A DNA stretch of 16,592 nucleotides from JAVVTQ01 sp036653595 (lineage in GTDB: Bacteria; Bacillota; Clostridia; Oscillospirales; Ruminococcaceae). The stretch spans positions 1-16,592 of the forward strand of contig JAVVTQ010000035.1 in assembly GCA_036653595.1 (NCBI GenBank), written 5' to 3'. Each line of letters opens with the position of its first letter. Position 1 is the first letter of the stretch. Of the stretch, positions 1-7,070 are shown in pieces. Made by a program: the position numbers and the translations under genes. A model generated the notes under the pieces. It was given only the letters and a program-made list of their open reading frames with translations. It did not search any database and was not told the origin of the DNA.

Positions 1-153
1 GACGCATTCGAAACGTCCCCTTAGTCCCTGACAATAAAAGCCCTTGACCTAAAAGACCTTAGTCCTTAATTTAAATGCCCTTGACCTTTTGCCCTGACAA
101 TAAAAGCCTTTGACCTGAATGCCCTTAGCCCCTAATTTAAAAGTCTTTGACCT
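1..153. repeat. Degenerate short-unit repeat array A (left copy, cut by window edge)
   Basis: A C-rich array of imperfect units around AAAGCCCTTGACCT. Clear units end at 50, 87, 116 and 153, with decayed ones between (for example 51-65). Spacings between GACC-type cores include 16, 21, 12, 17, 15 and about 21 nt. The 21-nt steps contain the AT-rich word TAATTTAAA. The first 50 nt are identical to 13745-13794, including the right arm of a GGGGACG/CGTCCCC palindrome whose left arm is cut by the window edge. No reading frame survives because unit lengths shift the frame. Unique-looking sequence follows (154-245), in which I see no gene. The function is unknown. Confidence 0.85.
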
Positions 154-245
154 CAAGGAGAGAATAGCCAAAGCAACCGGCTGCGGCAGGCGACGCAATT
201 GCACGGTTGGCAGCTGGGGCAAACAACAAAAGAGCAGTCACAAAG

Positions 246-289
246 AAAAAGGACCCGAAATGCATCAGTGCACTTCCGAGTCCTTTTTT
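246..289 (-). terminator. Intrinsic terminator after the zinc-ribbon membrane protein gene
   Basis: The arms AAAAAGGAC...(246-264) and ...GTCCTTTTTT (269-289) form a long hairpin with a TCAG loop on the plus strand, two mismatches and one bulged C. It lies about 30 nt past the stop of the minus-strand gene ending at 320, and a T-rich run (TTTTTCTTT) follows on that strand. The plus strand also ends in a six-T run, so the site could work in both directions. That would shield the gene from transcription through the repeat array. Confidence 0.75.
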
Positions 290-319
290 GATATAAATTA
301 AAATTTGCGCAGGGGCAGG

Positions 320-1033
320 TCAGTTGTAGGTGTTGCGCTTATTTGTGCTGCCACAGATGGGACAAGCACCCTCATAAGGGCCCTTTTTGCCGCACACAGA
401 ACACGTATATCCTGTGGGAACGGCGCTGCTTTGAGCCGCGCCCGCACCGGCCATACCGGAGGACGAACGCATCTCTGCACGGGTCTTTGGAATCAAAAAG
501 AAAGCGAGTGCAAAGGGAAACAGCAGAGCAAGCCATGCTGTGAATGTGACAAAAGAAAGATAGTCGCTTACCGCAAAAGCAATGAAAATAAAGACCGCGA
601 GTCCGACAAAGCAATAGGAGAAAAGCCTAAAGATTTTATTGTCCGGTTTTGCGAGAACGAAGAAGCCGGTGCCGACATAACCGGCAATCATGAGAAGCGC
701 TATGAGAATGTACAGAAACGAGTTTTCGCCGGTATAGCCTATAATCTCAGCCGCCTGAAAGAGCGTCACCTTTATGCCCATAGAGCCAAGCCAAGGCATC
801 AGGGTGAATAGAAGACCGAGTGCACATACGAGCAGTGTACCATTTTTGAAAGTTACAAAGCCGGCAGCAGAGCCGGGGAAATTATAGCCCTCCGCGCGTG
901 ACTGCTGTGGCATATAGGAATTTGGTGCAGCGGATGAGGCAGCAGAAGCCATCATGCGCGTGCCGCATTTTGGGCAGAATGACATGCTGTCTTCGATTTG
1001 CGTGCCGCATTGTGGACAGAATGAAGTGGCCAT
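320..1033 (-). CDS. Membrane protein with N- and C-terminal zinc ribbons
   Basis: A 237-residue protein. The N-terminus carries a short zinc ribbon with CPQCG at about 6-10 and CPKCG at about 20-24. A low-complexity Ala/Ser linker follows, then about four hydrophobic segments (roughly 65-85, 105-130, 135-155, 160-180). The C-terminus has a second ribbon with paired Cys motifs CSVCG and CPICG. The start is supported by AGGAG 8 nt upstream of the ATG. A possible promoter lies at 1071-1099 and a terminator at 246-289, so it may be a single-gene unit. Zinc-ribbon membrane proteins of this design are common in Firmicutes and mostly uncharacterised. The Cys spacing implies metal binding (family knowledge); the substrate or partner is unknown. 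I cannot assign a specific function. Confidence 0.85.
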   Translation of the reverse strand: MATSFCPQCGTQIEDSMSFCPKCGTRMMASAASSAAPNSYMPQQSRAEGYNFPGSAAGFVTFKNGTLLVCALGLLFTLMPWLGSMGIKVTLFQAAEIIGYTGENSFLYILIALLMIAGYVGTGFFVLAKPDNKIFRLFSYCFVGLAVFIFIAFAVSDYLSFVTFTAWLALLFPFALAFFLIPKTRAEMRSSSGMAGAGAAQSSAVPTGYTCSVCGKKGPYEGACPICGSTNKRNTYN

Positions 1034-1070
1034 TGCATATACTCCTTTTCGACATTTTTTCTCTAATCAT

Positions 1071-1099
1071 ATTGTTATACATTTATATGAGATTGTCAA
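1071..1099 (-). promoter_or_regulatory. Possible sigma-A promoter of the zinc-ribbon gene
   Basis: A perfect TTGACA lies at 1094-1099 on the minus strand. The best -10 is uncertain: AACAAT at 17 bp spacing (1071-1076), or TATAAC at 14 bp, which is short. The site is 38 nt upstream of the start codon and downstream of the small ORF ending at 1135, so it would make the zinc-ribbon gene independent of the citrate synthase operon. Confidence 0.5.
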
Positions 1100-1134
1100 C
1101 AAAAAAAGAGAAAACGGAATCAGCAGAGGAAAAC

Positions 1135-1242
1135 TTACATTATCGAGGCCAAAAGCGGCAAAAAAGTTGTGAGCAGCAGAGCTACAATGAGGACAACACA
1201 TAAAATGACGGTTACGATTCTGATAATTTTTCTGTTCTGCAT
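1135..1242 (-). CDS. 35-residue single-helix membrane peptide
   Basis: A short ORF of 35 codons plus TAA. It starts with ATG at 1242-1240, preceded by AAAGGTGA about 6 nt upstream, a good ribosome binding site. The peptide begins MQNRKIIRIV, a basic head, and continues as one hydrophobic helix (about residues 9-33) with almost no polar residues. It overlaps the 3' end of the upstream membrane-protein gene by 31 nt in another frame, which suggests translational coupling. The layout (short basic N-terminus, one helix, very short tail) resembles the Firmicutes miniprotein Prli42, the stressosome anchor. I base that only on size and arrangement, so it is a hypothesis. The RBS and the strongly biased composition argue that it is real. 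Confidence 0.65.
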   Translation of the reverse strand: MQNRKIIRIVTVILCVVLIVALLLTTFLPLLASIM

Positions 1243-2084
1243 GATGTTTCACCTTTATCAATTAAATTTGCGACAGAAAAGAGCGCCGCAGATGCTATGG
1301 TGCAGTCTGTAAGCTGGAGCACGGTGTTGGCAAATTCCCCATGGCGCATAAAGAATATCATAGTGGCCGCACCTAAGCCGATTATCCACAAAAAAGCGAG
1401 CATAGACGTTGTCACCATACCTCTAAAAACTCTGTCTGAATGGGAAATGGAGAAAAATTGAGCGAATCTCAAATAGAATATCGCAAGCATGAGTATGCCG
1501 GCCATCGTGACAATTCGGATGGAGTCGTATTTGTTGACGGGCGTGTCGATAAATATTTCAATTGCTCTGGCCGAGAGCCACAAAACAGGCAATGCAGAAA
1601 AGATGTTGCCTCTTAGCACATCCTCTTTTTTGATGAAAAGGCAGTAGGCGCAAAGCAGGAACCAAGCGGCGGCGAAAACGCCCAAAACGACACAGACCAA
1701 AATCATCTTAAAGTGCGGAGAGGAAGCGCCGTACAACCGCATCTGCTCTCTGCTGTCGAAAAAATGAAGAATCGGATTTGGTATTTTTATGCTGAGATAC
1801 ATAGCAATGCTGGAAGCAAGCGTGAAAAATCCGGAAAGCGCAAAGAGCACAGCGCTCATGATATCACGGCTTATTGTTTCAGGCGCGCAGAGGTTGCGCT
1901 TCTTGTAAATTCTCAAGACGGCGACAACGGTGGCGACCAAAAGAAGAAGTGCCGCAATCCTGTGAAGCTGATTCCCGCCGATATAAAAGCCTGTTTGATA
2001 ATCTGTTTGCTGTGTCAGCTCGAACATGCGGACCAAAAACAGCGGAACACATATAAGAGAAAGCAAAAGATACGTCTTTTTCAC
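1212..2084 (-). CDS. Polytopic membrane protein of unknown function (GTG start)
   Basis: A 290-residue hydrophobic protein, unrecognised. It has about seven or eight predicted membrane segments: near the N-terminus (residues 4-20), then roughly 37-57, 72-95, 122-147, 158-175, 190-207, 220-241 and 250-275, with a short charged C-terminal tail. The frame stays open upstream to an ATG at 2192, but I prefer GTG at 2084. It overlaps the citrate synthase TGA as GTGA, has GGAGAG 6 nt upstream, and the resulting protein begins KKTYLLLSL, a sensible first membrane segment. The upstream extension would lie wholly inside citrate synthase and looks like a shadow. The 4-nt overlap implies translational coupling with citrate synthase. 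No catalytic motif is visible. Confidence 0.8.
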   Translation of the reverse strand: MKKTYLLLSLICVPLFLVRMFELTQQTDYQTGFYIGGNQLHRIAALLLLVATVVAVLRIYKKRNLCAPETISRDIMSAVLFALSGFFTLASSIAMYLSIKIPNPILHFFDSREQMRLYGASSPHFKMILVCVVLGVFAAAWFLLCAYCLFIKKEDVLRGNIFSALPVLWLSARAIEIFIDTPVNKYDSIRIVTMAGILMLAIFYLRFAQFFSISHSDRVFRGMVTTSMLAFLWIIGLGAATMIFFMRHGEFANTVLQLTDCTIASAALFSVANLIDKGETSCRTEKLSES

Positions 2085-3448
2085 AGCGTTCTCTCCGCGA
2101 GCGGCACATATTTGCGCTCTACTCCAAGATACTTGTAGGCGGGGCGAATAATGCGGTTGCCGAACATCATCTCCTCCACTCGGTGCGCGCACCAGCCTGC
2201 CATCCTCGCGACGGCAAAGAGCGGTGTGTACAAATCAACGGGGATATTCATCGTCTTATAGACAAGACCGGAGAACAGGTCGACATTGGCGCAGGAATTG
2301 CGCACACCCTTTATGTCTGACACGAGCTGTGGGGCAAGTCTTTCAACCGCGCACAGCAGGCGAAAATCGTCGGTGAGTCCTTTTTCAATTGCGAGAGGCT
2401 CTAGGTTTTGGCGCAAAATAACGGCGCGTGGGTCGGACTTTGTGTAAACCGCGTGTCCGATGCCGTATATAAGACCGGAGCCGTCGCCTGCCTCGCCATT
2501 GAGAAGCTTTGTCAAGAAAAGCTTTATCTCCTCGTCGTCACACGGATCCTTGATGCCCTCTTTCATATAATCGAGCATCTCCATCACCTTGATGTTGGCG
2601 CCGCCGTGTTTCGGTCCTTTGAGAGAGCCGATTGCAGCGGAAATGGCCGAATATGTGTCGGTGCCTGTGGAGGTGAGGACGCGGGTGGTAAAGGTGGAGT
2701 TGTTTCCGCCGCCGTGGTCTGCATGAAGTACGAGACAAAGGTCCAGCAGATGGGCTTCGGCCTCCGTGAAGCTTTTGTTGGAGCGGTTTGTGCGCAGGAT
2801 ATTCTGTGCACAGGAGTACTCGTGCTTGAGCTGATGAAAATACATGCTGCGCTTGTCAAAAGCACGGCGCTTGACCTGATAGGAGGCGACCATGATGGTC
2901 GGAGCACATGAGATGAGAGAAACTGCCTGATAGAGCGCATTTTCAAGGGAGCGATCTTCGGAATAGTCGTCATAGGAATAAAGTGCAAGCACGGAGCGAG
3001 CCATGGTATTCATCACATTTGGGGATGGAGCTTTCATAATGGTGTCCTCGGCAAAGCCCTCGGGCAGCTCGCGCAAGTCGGCCATGACGACTCTGAAAAG
3101 CTTCAGCTCGTCGGGCGTGGGAAGCGAGCCAAAGAGCAGAAGCCAGACGACTTCCTCAAAGATATAGCGGTTCTCGCGCTGGCTGGAGCTGACCATGTCC
3201 GCGACATCGATGCCGCGGTAGATGAGCTTGCCCTCGCTCGGCACGCGCACGCCGTCCACCATCTCATAGCCGACAACGTCGCATATGCTCGTTAGCCCGG
3301 CGAGCACACCGGTCCCGTTGGCATTTCGCAAGCCGCGCTTGACGTCATACTTGACCCAGTCGTCTCCATTTATATAGTTATATTTCTTAAACTCTTCACA
3401 TAGGTATGTGAAGGAATCGCGCTGCTCCGGGGACATAGATCTCATCAT
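2081..3448 (-). CDS. gltA: Citrate synthase
   Basis: Catalyses condensation of oxaloacetate with acetyl-CoA to give citrate. The protein has 455 residues if it starts at the ATG at 3448, which has GAGG 8 nt upstream; an upstream ATG at 3538 would add residues overlapping the promoter. The three catalytic positions are visible: His281 in GPKHGGAN, His332 in GIGHAVYT and Asp390 in NVDLFSG, matching His264, His305 and Asp362 of the E. coli enzyme. LHADHGGGNN (241-250) and the YRGIDV segment (78-83) are also typical. A methylcitrate synthase role cannot be excluded from sequence alone, but no prp genes are nearby. No aconitase or isocitrate dehydrogenase lies in the window. It is the first gene of an operon with the overlapping membrane protein, and divergent from spoIID. 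Confidence 0.95.
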   Translation of the reverse strand: MMRSMSPEQRDSFTYLCEEFKKYNYINGDDWVKYDVKRGLRNANGTGVLAGLTSICDVVGYEMVDGVRVPSEGKLIYRGIDVADMVSSSQRENRYIFEEVVWLLLFGSLPTPDELKLFRVVMADLRELPEGFAEDTIMKAPSPNVMNTMARSVLALYSYDDYSEDRSLENALYQAVSLISCAPTIMVASYQVKRRAFDKRSMYFHQLKHEYSCAQNILRTNRSNKSFTEAEAHLLDLCLVLHADHGGGNNSTFTTRVLTSTGTDTYSAISAAIGSLKGPKHGGANIKVMEMLDYMKEGIKDPCDDEEIKLFLTKLLNGEAGDGSGLIYGIGHAVYTKSDPRAVILRQNLEPLAIEKGLTDDFRLLCAVERLAPQLVSDIKGVRNSCANVDLFSGLVYKTMNIPVDLYTPLFAVARMAGWCAHRVEEMMFGNRIIRPAYKYLGVERKYVPLAERTL

Positions 3449-3496
3449 ATGCAGTACCTCACAATTTTGAGCTGTTGTTTTGTATGTTAATAACAA

Positions 3497-3525
3497 ATTA
3501 TAGCATATTAAATTAAAATTGCAAA
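3497..3525 (-). promoter_or_regulatory. Sigma-A promoter for citrate synthase
   Basis: Minus strand: -35 TTTGCA (3520-3525), 17 bp spacer, -10 TATAAT (3497-3502), with an upstream TG that makes an extended -10 (TGCTATAAT). It lies about 50 nt upstream of the chosen ATG at 3448, which also supports that start over the upstream ATG at 3538. Confidence 0.8.
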
Positions 3526-3532
3526 GACAAAT
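3503..3532 (+). promoter_or_regulatory. Possible sigma-E-type sporulation promoter for spoIID
   Basis: GCATATT at 3503-3509 fits the sigma-E -35 consensus (KMATATT). About 14 nt downstream, AAGACAAA is a partial match to the -10 CATACAnT. In B. subtilis spoIID is a sigma-E gene, so the placement makes sense, but the -10 is weak. It overlaps the opposing citrate synthase promoter. Confidence 0.35.
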
Positions 3533-3568
3533 ACTCATTCACGGGATTAGAACGAAGAGGAGAAGAGG

Positions 3569-4573
3569 ATGAAAAACAAAATTCTGCTTTTACTGCTGTT
3601 CGCGGTGCTTATTGTCGTCACGCCAATGCTGGCGCTTGTCGGGAAAAGCTATGACGCCGGCACAAAGCCGCAAGTCAAAGACAGCGAAAAGAAAGGCGAA
3701 AAAATTTTCGAGGGCGGGGAAATAATCGTTTTTGACGAGGCAAACGGAAAGATATTGACGCTGACAGAGCGCGAATATGTTCTGGGAGCCACGCTCTGTG
3801 AGATGCCTGCGAGCTATGAGCCGGAGGCATTGAAGGCGCAGGCGGTGGCATGTCATACTTATGCGCTGTTCGTCAAAAAGATGAGGCAGTCCTCCCCTGA
3901 CCCGAATTTAAAATCGGCATACTTCACGGTAAACAGCTCTATGCTCGAGGGGTATATGAGCATAGACAGGGCAAAAAGCTATTTCAAAGACAGCTTTTCT
4001 GAGTATTACTCAAAGGTTTCCGCGGCGGTTGACGAGGTGCTGGCGCAGGTTCTCACATATGACGGAGAGCTGATAAGCTCGTGCTATCACGCAATATCCG
4101 GTGGGAGAACAGAGGCAAGCGAGAATGTATTCGCCGCGCCGCGCCCGTATTTGGTGTCTGTTGACAGCAAACAGGACATGACAGCACCGTCTTTTGAGTC
4201 GAAGGTTGAGATGGAGGCCTTTGTGCTGGAGGACAAAATGAAATGCTTCGACGCGGAGTTCAAGGCCACGCAGCCGCCGTCCGACTGGTTTGGGGAGAAG
4301 AAGCTCAGCGACGCCAAAACTGTGCTTACCATAAACATCTGCGGCAGGCAGTACAAGGGCACGCAGGTGCGCGAGGCATTGAACCTGCGCTCGGCGGCGT
4401 TTGACGTAAAATATGAAAATGAAAAATTCATATTTACCGTGCGCGGCTTCGGGCACGGCGTCGGCATGAGCCAATACGGCGCAAATGAGCTTGCAAAAAA
4501 GGGCTGGTCGTATAAAGAAATATTGGCGCAGTATTACAAGGGCACGGCGCTTTCAAAGGCGGAGGGCTTTTAA
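3569..4573 (+). CDS. spoIID: Stage II sporulation protein D (lytic transglycosylase)
   Basis: A membrane-anchored peptidoglycan lytic transglycosylase. In sporulating Firmicutes it acts with SpoIIM and SpoIIP to drive engulfment by the mother cell. The 334 residues comprise an N-terminal membrane anchor (about 4-24) and an extracytoplasmic SpoIID domain. The catalytic Glu is most likely E78 in CEMPASYEPEALKAQAV, by alignment in mind with Glu88 of B. subtilis. SGGRT (177-181) and GHGVGMSQYGA (295-305) are family hallmarks. C94-H95 and C172-H174 fall near this site; clostridial SpoIID has been reported to bind zinc, so these may be ligands (inference). AGGAG sits 6 nt before the ATG. The stop codon overlaps that of the convergent acetyltransferase gene. 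It could be a SpoIID paralogue such as LytB, but size and motifs fit SpoIID. Confidence 0.92.
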   Translation: MKNKILLLLLFAVLIVVTPMLALVGKSYDAGTKPQVKDSEKKGEKIFEGGEIIVFDEANGKILTLTEREYVLGATLCEMPASYEPEALKAQAVACHTYALFVKKMRQSSPDPNLKSAYFTVNSSMLEGYMSIDRAKSYFKDSFSEYYSKVSAAVDEVLAQVLTYDGELISSCYHAISGGRTEASENVFAAPRPYLVSVDSKQDMTAPSFESKVEMEAFVLEDKMKCFDAEFKATQPPSDWFGEKKLSDAKTVLTINICGRQYKGTQVREALNLRSAAFDVKYENEKFIFTVRGFGHGVGMSQYGANELAKKGWSYKEILAQYYKGTALSKAEGF

Positions 4574-5187
4574 AGAAAGGCGTCCCTGCCGAGCATGCGG
4601 TCATCATCGCCTATCTCGCGAAGCACGCGGCACGGAACGCCGGCGGCAATCACGTTTGGAGGAATATCGCGGGTGACGACGCTTCCCGAGCCGATGACGC
4701 TGTTGTCACCGATGGTCACGCCCGCATTGACGACTGTGTTGCCGCCGAGCCAGCAGCCGCTTCCGATTTTTATAGGCAGAGCATATTCAAGCTGATATTT
4801 TTCACCGTTGGCGCGCACATGCACGGCGCGCTCTGATGCGACGAGCGGGTGAAGCGGCGTGAAAAGCGAGACGTTTGGCCCCAGCATTGCGTTGTCCCCG
4901 ATTTCGATTTTTGCGCAGTCGAGAAAAGTGCAGCCGGAGTTGATATAGCAGTCCGAGCCAATATAAGTATTGCTCGCATAGTCAAAGCGCAAAGGAGGCT
5001 CTATGTAGCTGTCCTCGCCAAAAAAGCCCACGGCAGCCTTTAATATGGCTTCCCTGCTGTCGTATTCCTCAATTTCGGTTCTGTTGAAAAGATACTCGGA
5101 CTTTCTCGCAAAAACTCTCATCTGTGAAAGCTCCCTGTCGGAGGGGTCATACAATTCTCCTCGCAGCATTTTTTCGAGTTCTGTCAT
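4570..5187 (-). CDS. maa: Maltose/galactoside O-acetyltransferase family (left-handed beta helix)
   Basis: A 205-residue acetyl-CoA-dependent sugar O-acetyltransferase of the LacA/Maa/NodL group. The N-terminal segment (MTELEKMLRGELYDPSDREL) is the Mac domain. Hexapeptide repeats follow from about residue 65, including YIGSDCYINSGC, KIEIGDNAMLGPNV and the late GCWLGGNTVV...GVTIGDNSVIGSGSVV coil. The presumed catalytic His is in TPLHPL (about 113). The C-terminus RDIPPNVIAAGVPCRVLREI is typical. Its ATG overlaps the mnmG stop as ATGA, so it is co-translated with mnmG. Its own stop shares a TTAA with the spoIID stop on the other strand, leaving no room for a terminator. The physiological substrate is unknown; many family members are thought to be detoxifying. 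Confidence 0.9.
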   Translation of the reverse strand: MTELEKMLRGELYDPSDRELSQMRVFARKSEYLFNRTEIEEYDSREAILKAAVGFFGEDSYIEPPLRFDYASNTYIGSDCYINSGCTFLDCAKIEIGDNAMLGPNVSLFTPLHPLVASERAVHVRANGEKYQLEYALPIKIGSGCWLGGNTVVNAGVTIGDNSVIGSGSVVTRDIPPNVIAAGVPCRVLREIGDDDRMLGRDAFL

Positions 5188-7067
5188 TTTTCGAAATTGC
5201 CCCCTTTCAGCTTTGCCACATAAACGGACAAGACGGCGAGGTCGGAGGGGCTTACACCGCTTATCCTGCCGGCCTGTCCAAAGGATACGGGACGAATTTT
5301 TGTCAGCTTATCACGCGCCTCAAGGCGCATATTGTCGATTTTTGAATAGTCGAGATTCAAAGGAAGCGCCATGTCCTCGAGTCGCTTTTGCTTTTCGGCG
5401 ACAGAGCGCTGCCGCTTCATGTAACCCGCATATTTTAGCTCTATCTCGGCTTTTTTTGCAATAAAATTCGGCAGTGGCTCGCAGCGGGTGTCAAAAGCCG
5501 CAATGTCGGCGTAGGCTATGCCGGGCCGTCTCAAAAGGGAGGCAATGGTCGCGCCTCCTCCTGTGGGGGCACCGCATTTTTCTGCAAGCAGACAGTCAAG
5601 CTCTGCACACGCGGGAATATGCGTCTTTTCCATGCGCGCCAGCTCAAGGTGAAGCAGCGCGTCGTTTTCGAGAAAAGTCTCGTACTTTTTTCCGCACACA
5701 AGTCCCAGCCGGTGACCTGTTTCACAGAGCCTCTCGTCCGCGTTGTCCTGACGCAGCAACAGGCGGTACTCGCTGCGCGAGGTCATCATTCTGTATGGGT
5801 CGTTGGCGCCCTTTGTGACGAGGTCGTCTATCAGTGTGCCGATATAAGAGCTTTGACGGGAAAGAGTGAAACTCTCGCGCCCGAGTGCCATGTGCGAGGC
5901 GTTGACGCCCGCGACAAAGCCCTGCACTGCGGCCTCCTCGTAGCCTGAGGAGCCATTAAACTGTCCTGCGCCGAAAAGCCCGCGCACCGCCTTTGTTTCG
6001 AGCGTGTGCTTGAGGCATGTAGGATCACAGCAGTCATATTCAATTGCATAGGCAGGGCGCATAAGCTCTATGTTCTCGAAGCCGACAATAGTCTTATACA
6101 GCTCAGTCTGAACGTCGAATGGCAGAGACGAGCTCATCCCCTGCAAATACATCTCCTCTGTGCTCTCGCCGCACGGCTCCACAAATATTTGGTGGCGTGT
6201 CTTGTCGGGAAAGCGCACGACTTTGTCTTCGATAGACGGGCAATAGCGCGGCCCAACACCCTCAATCTTGCCGCCATACAGCGGGGAGCGGTGCAGATTT
6301 GCGCGGATAAGCTCATGAGTTTTTTCATTTGTATATGCAATATAGCAAGGCAGCTTATTTACGATTTTTGTCTCATTCATAAAGCAGAATGGCACAATCT
6401 CGTCGTCGCCCTCCTGGCGCTCCAGCACGGAGAAATCTATGCTTCTGCGGTGAACGCGCGCAGGGGTGCCCGTCTTAAAGCGACGTATGGGCAAGCCTGC
6501 ATCGACGAGGCATTTTGTCAGCTCTGTCGCGGGGCAAATCCCGTCAGGACCGGACAGACGAACGGCATCGCCGACGTATATTTTGCCGTGAAGATATGTC
6601 CCTGTCGCAACGACGGCGCACTTCACTTCATAGTAACCGCCCAGCGAGGTCGAAACGGCGCACACGGCACCGTCCTTTACGGTGATTCCCGTGACCTCGT
6701 CTTGTATTATATCGAGAAGCAGCTGCTCTTCCAGCGCCGACTTCATGTATGCGTGATAGGCGCGCCTGTCACTTTGCACGCGCAGTGAATGGACGGCAGG
6801 GCCTTTGGCCAGATTGAGCATCCTGCTTTGCAGTGCGGTGGCGTCCGCGGCCTTGCCCATCTCGCCGCCGAGCGCGTCCAGCTCAAAGACAAGGTGTCCC
6901 TTTGCGGTGCCGCCGATTGACGGATTGCACGGCATATTGCCAATCGTGTCGAGCGACAGCGTAAAAACAGCAGTTTTCGCCCCGCTTCTGGCCGAGGCCA
7001 GAGCGGCCTCAATTCCGGCGTGTCCGGCACCTATCACGGCCACATCATAATTCTTAAATTTAAACAT
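5184..7067 (-). CDS. mnmG: tRNA uridine 5-carboxymethylaminomethyl modification enzyme MnmG (GidA)
   Basis: The FAD- and NADH-dependent partner of MnmE. Together they install the aminomethyl-type group at C5 of the wobble uridine U34 of certain tRNAs, using methylenetetrahydrofolate and glycine or ammonium. At 627 residues it has the usual family length. Visible signatures are the dinucleotide-binding motif GAGHAGIEAA (13-22), the GNMPCNPSIGGTAKGH region (about 43-58), GRRSID-like segments in the middle, PYRMMTSRSEYRLLLRQDNAD, and the C-terminal SFGQAGRISGVSP. It begins 3 nt after the mnmE stop, with GGGGAAG 9 nt before the ATG, inside the mnmE 3' end. The gene downstream is an acetyltransferase, not the frequent partner rsmG. 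Confidence 0.97.
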   Translation of the reverse strand: MFKFKNYDVAVIGAGHAGIEAALASARSGAKTAVFTLSLDTIGNMPCNPSIGGTAKGHLVFELDALGGEMGKAADATALQSRMLNLAKGPAVHSLRVQSDRRAYHAYMKSALEEQLLLDIIQDEVTGITVKDGAVCAVSTSLGGYYEVKCAVVATGTYLHGKIYVGDAVRLSGPDGICPATELTKCLVDAGLPIRRFKTGTPARVHRRSIDFSVLERQEGDDEIVPFCFMNETKIVNKLPCYIAYTNEKTHELIRANLHRSPLYGGKIEGVGPRYCPSIEDKVVRFPDKTRHQIFVEPCGESTEEMYLQGMSSSLPFDVQTELYKTIVGFENIELMRPAYAIEYDCCDPTCLKHTLETKAVRGLFGAGQFNGSSGYEEAAVQGFVAGVNASHMALGRESFTLSRQSSYIGTLIDDLVTKGANDPYRMMTSRSEYRLLLRQDNADERLCETGHRLGLVCGKKYETFLENDALLHLELARMEKTHIPACAELDCLLAEKCGAPTGGGATIASLLRRPGIAYADIAAFDTRCEPLPNFIAKKAEIELKYAGYMKRQRSVAEKQKRLEDMALPLNLDYSKIDNMRLEARDKLTKIRPVSFGQAGRISGVSPSDLAVLSVYVAKLKGGNFEK

Positions 7068-7070
7068 AAA

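Noticed and set aside
1..153. CRISPR array
   Set aside because: Units are 14-21 nt, imperfect, contiguous and without unique spacers of constant length; no cas genes nearby.
119..301. Plus-strand 60-codon ORF
   Set aside because: Starts inside the repeat array and runs through the terminator hairpin; composition and context do not look like a protein.
305..811. Plus-strand 168-codon ORF
   Set aside because: Wholly opposite the zinc-ribbon membrane protein gene, whose Cys motifs and RBS show it to be the real one.
1382..1390. Perfect DnaA box TTATCCACA
   Set aside because: A single box inside coding sequence with no cluster or AT-rich unwinding element; consistent with chance.
6006..6788. 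Plus-strand 260-codon ORF opposite mnmG
   Set aside because: MnmG is unmistakable on the other strand; the long opposite frame reflects codon bias of a GC-richer gene.
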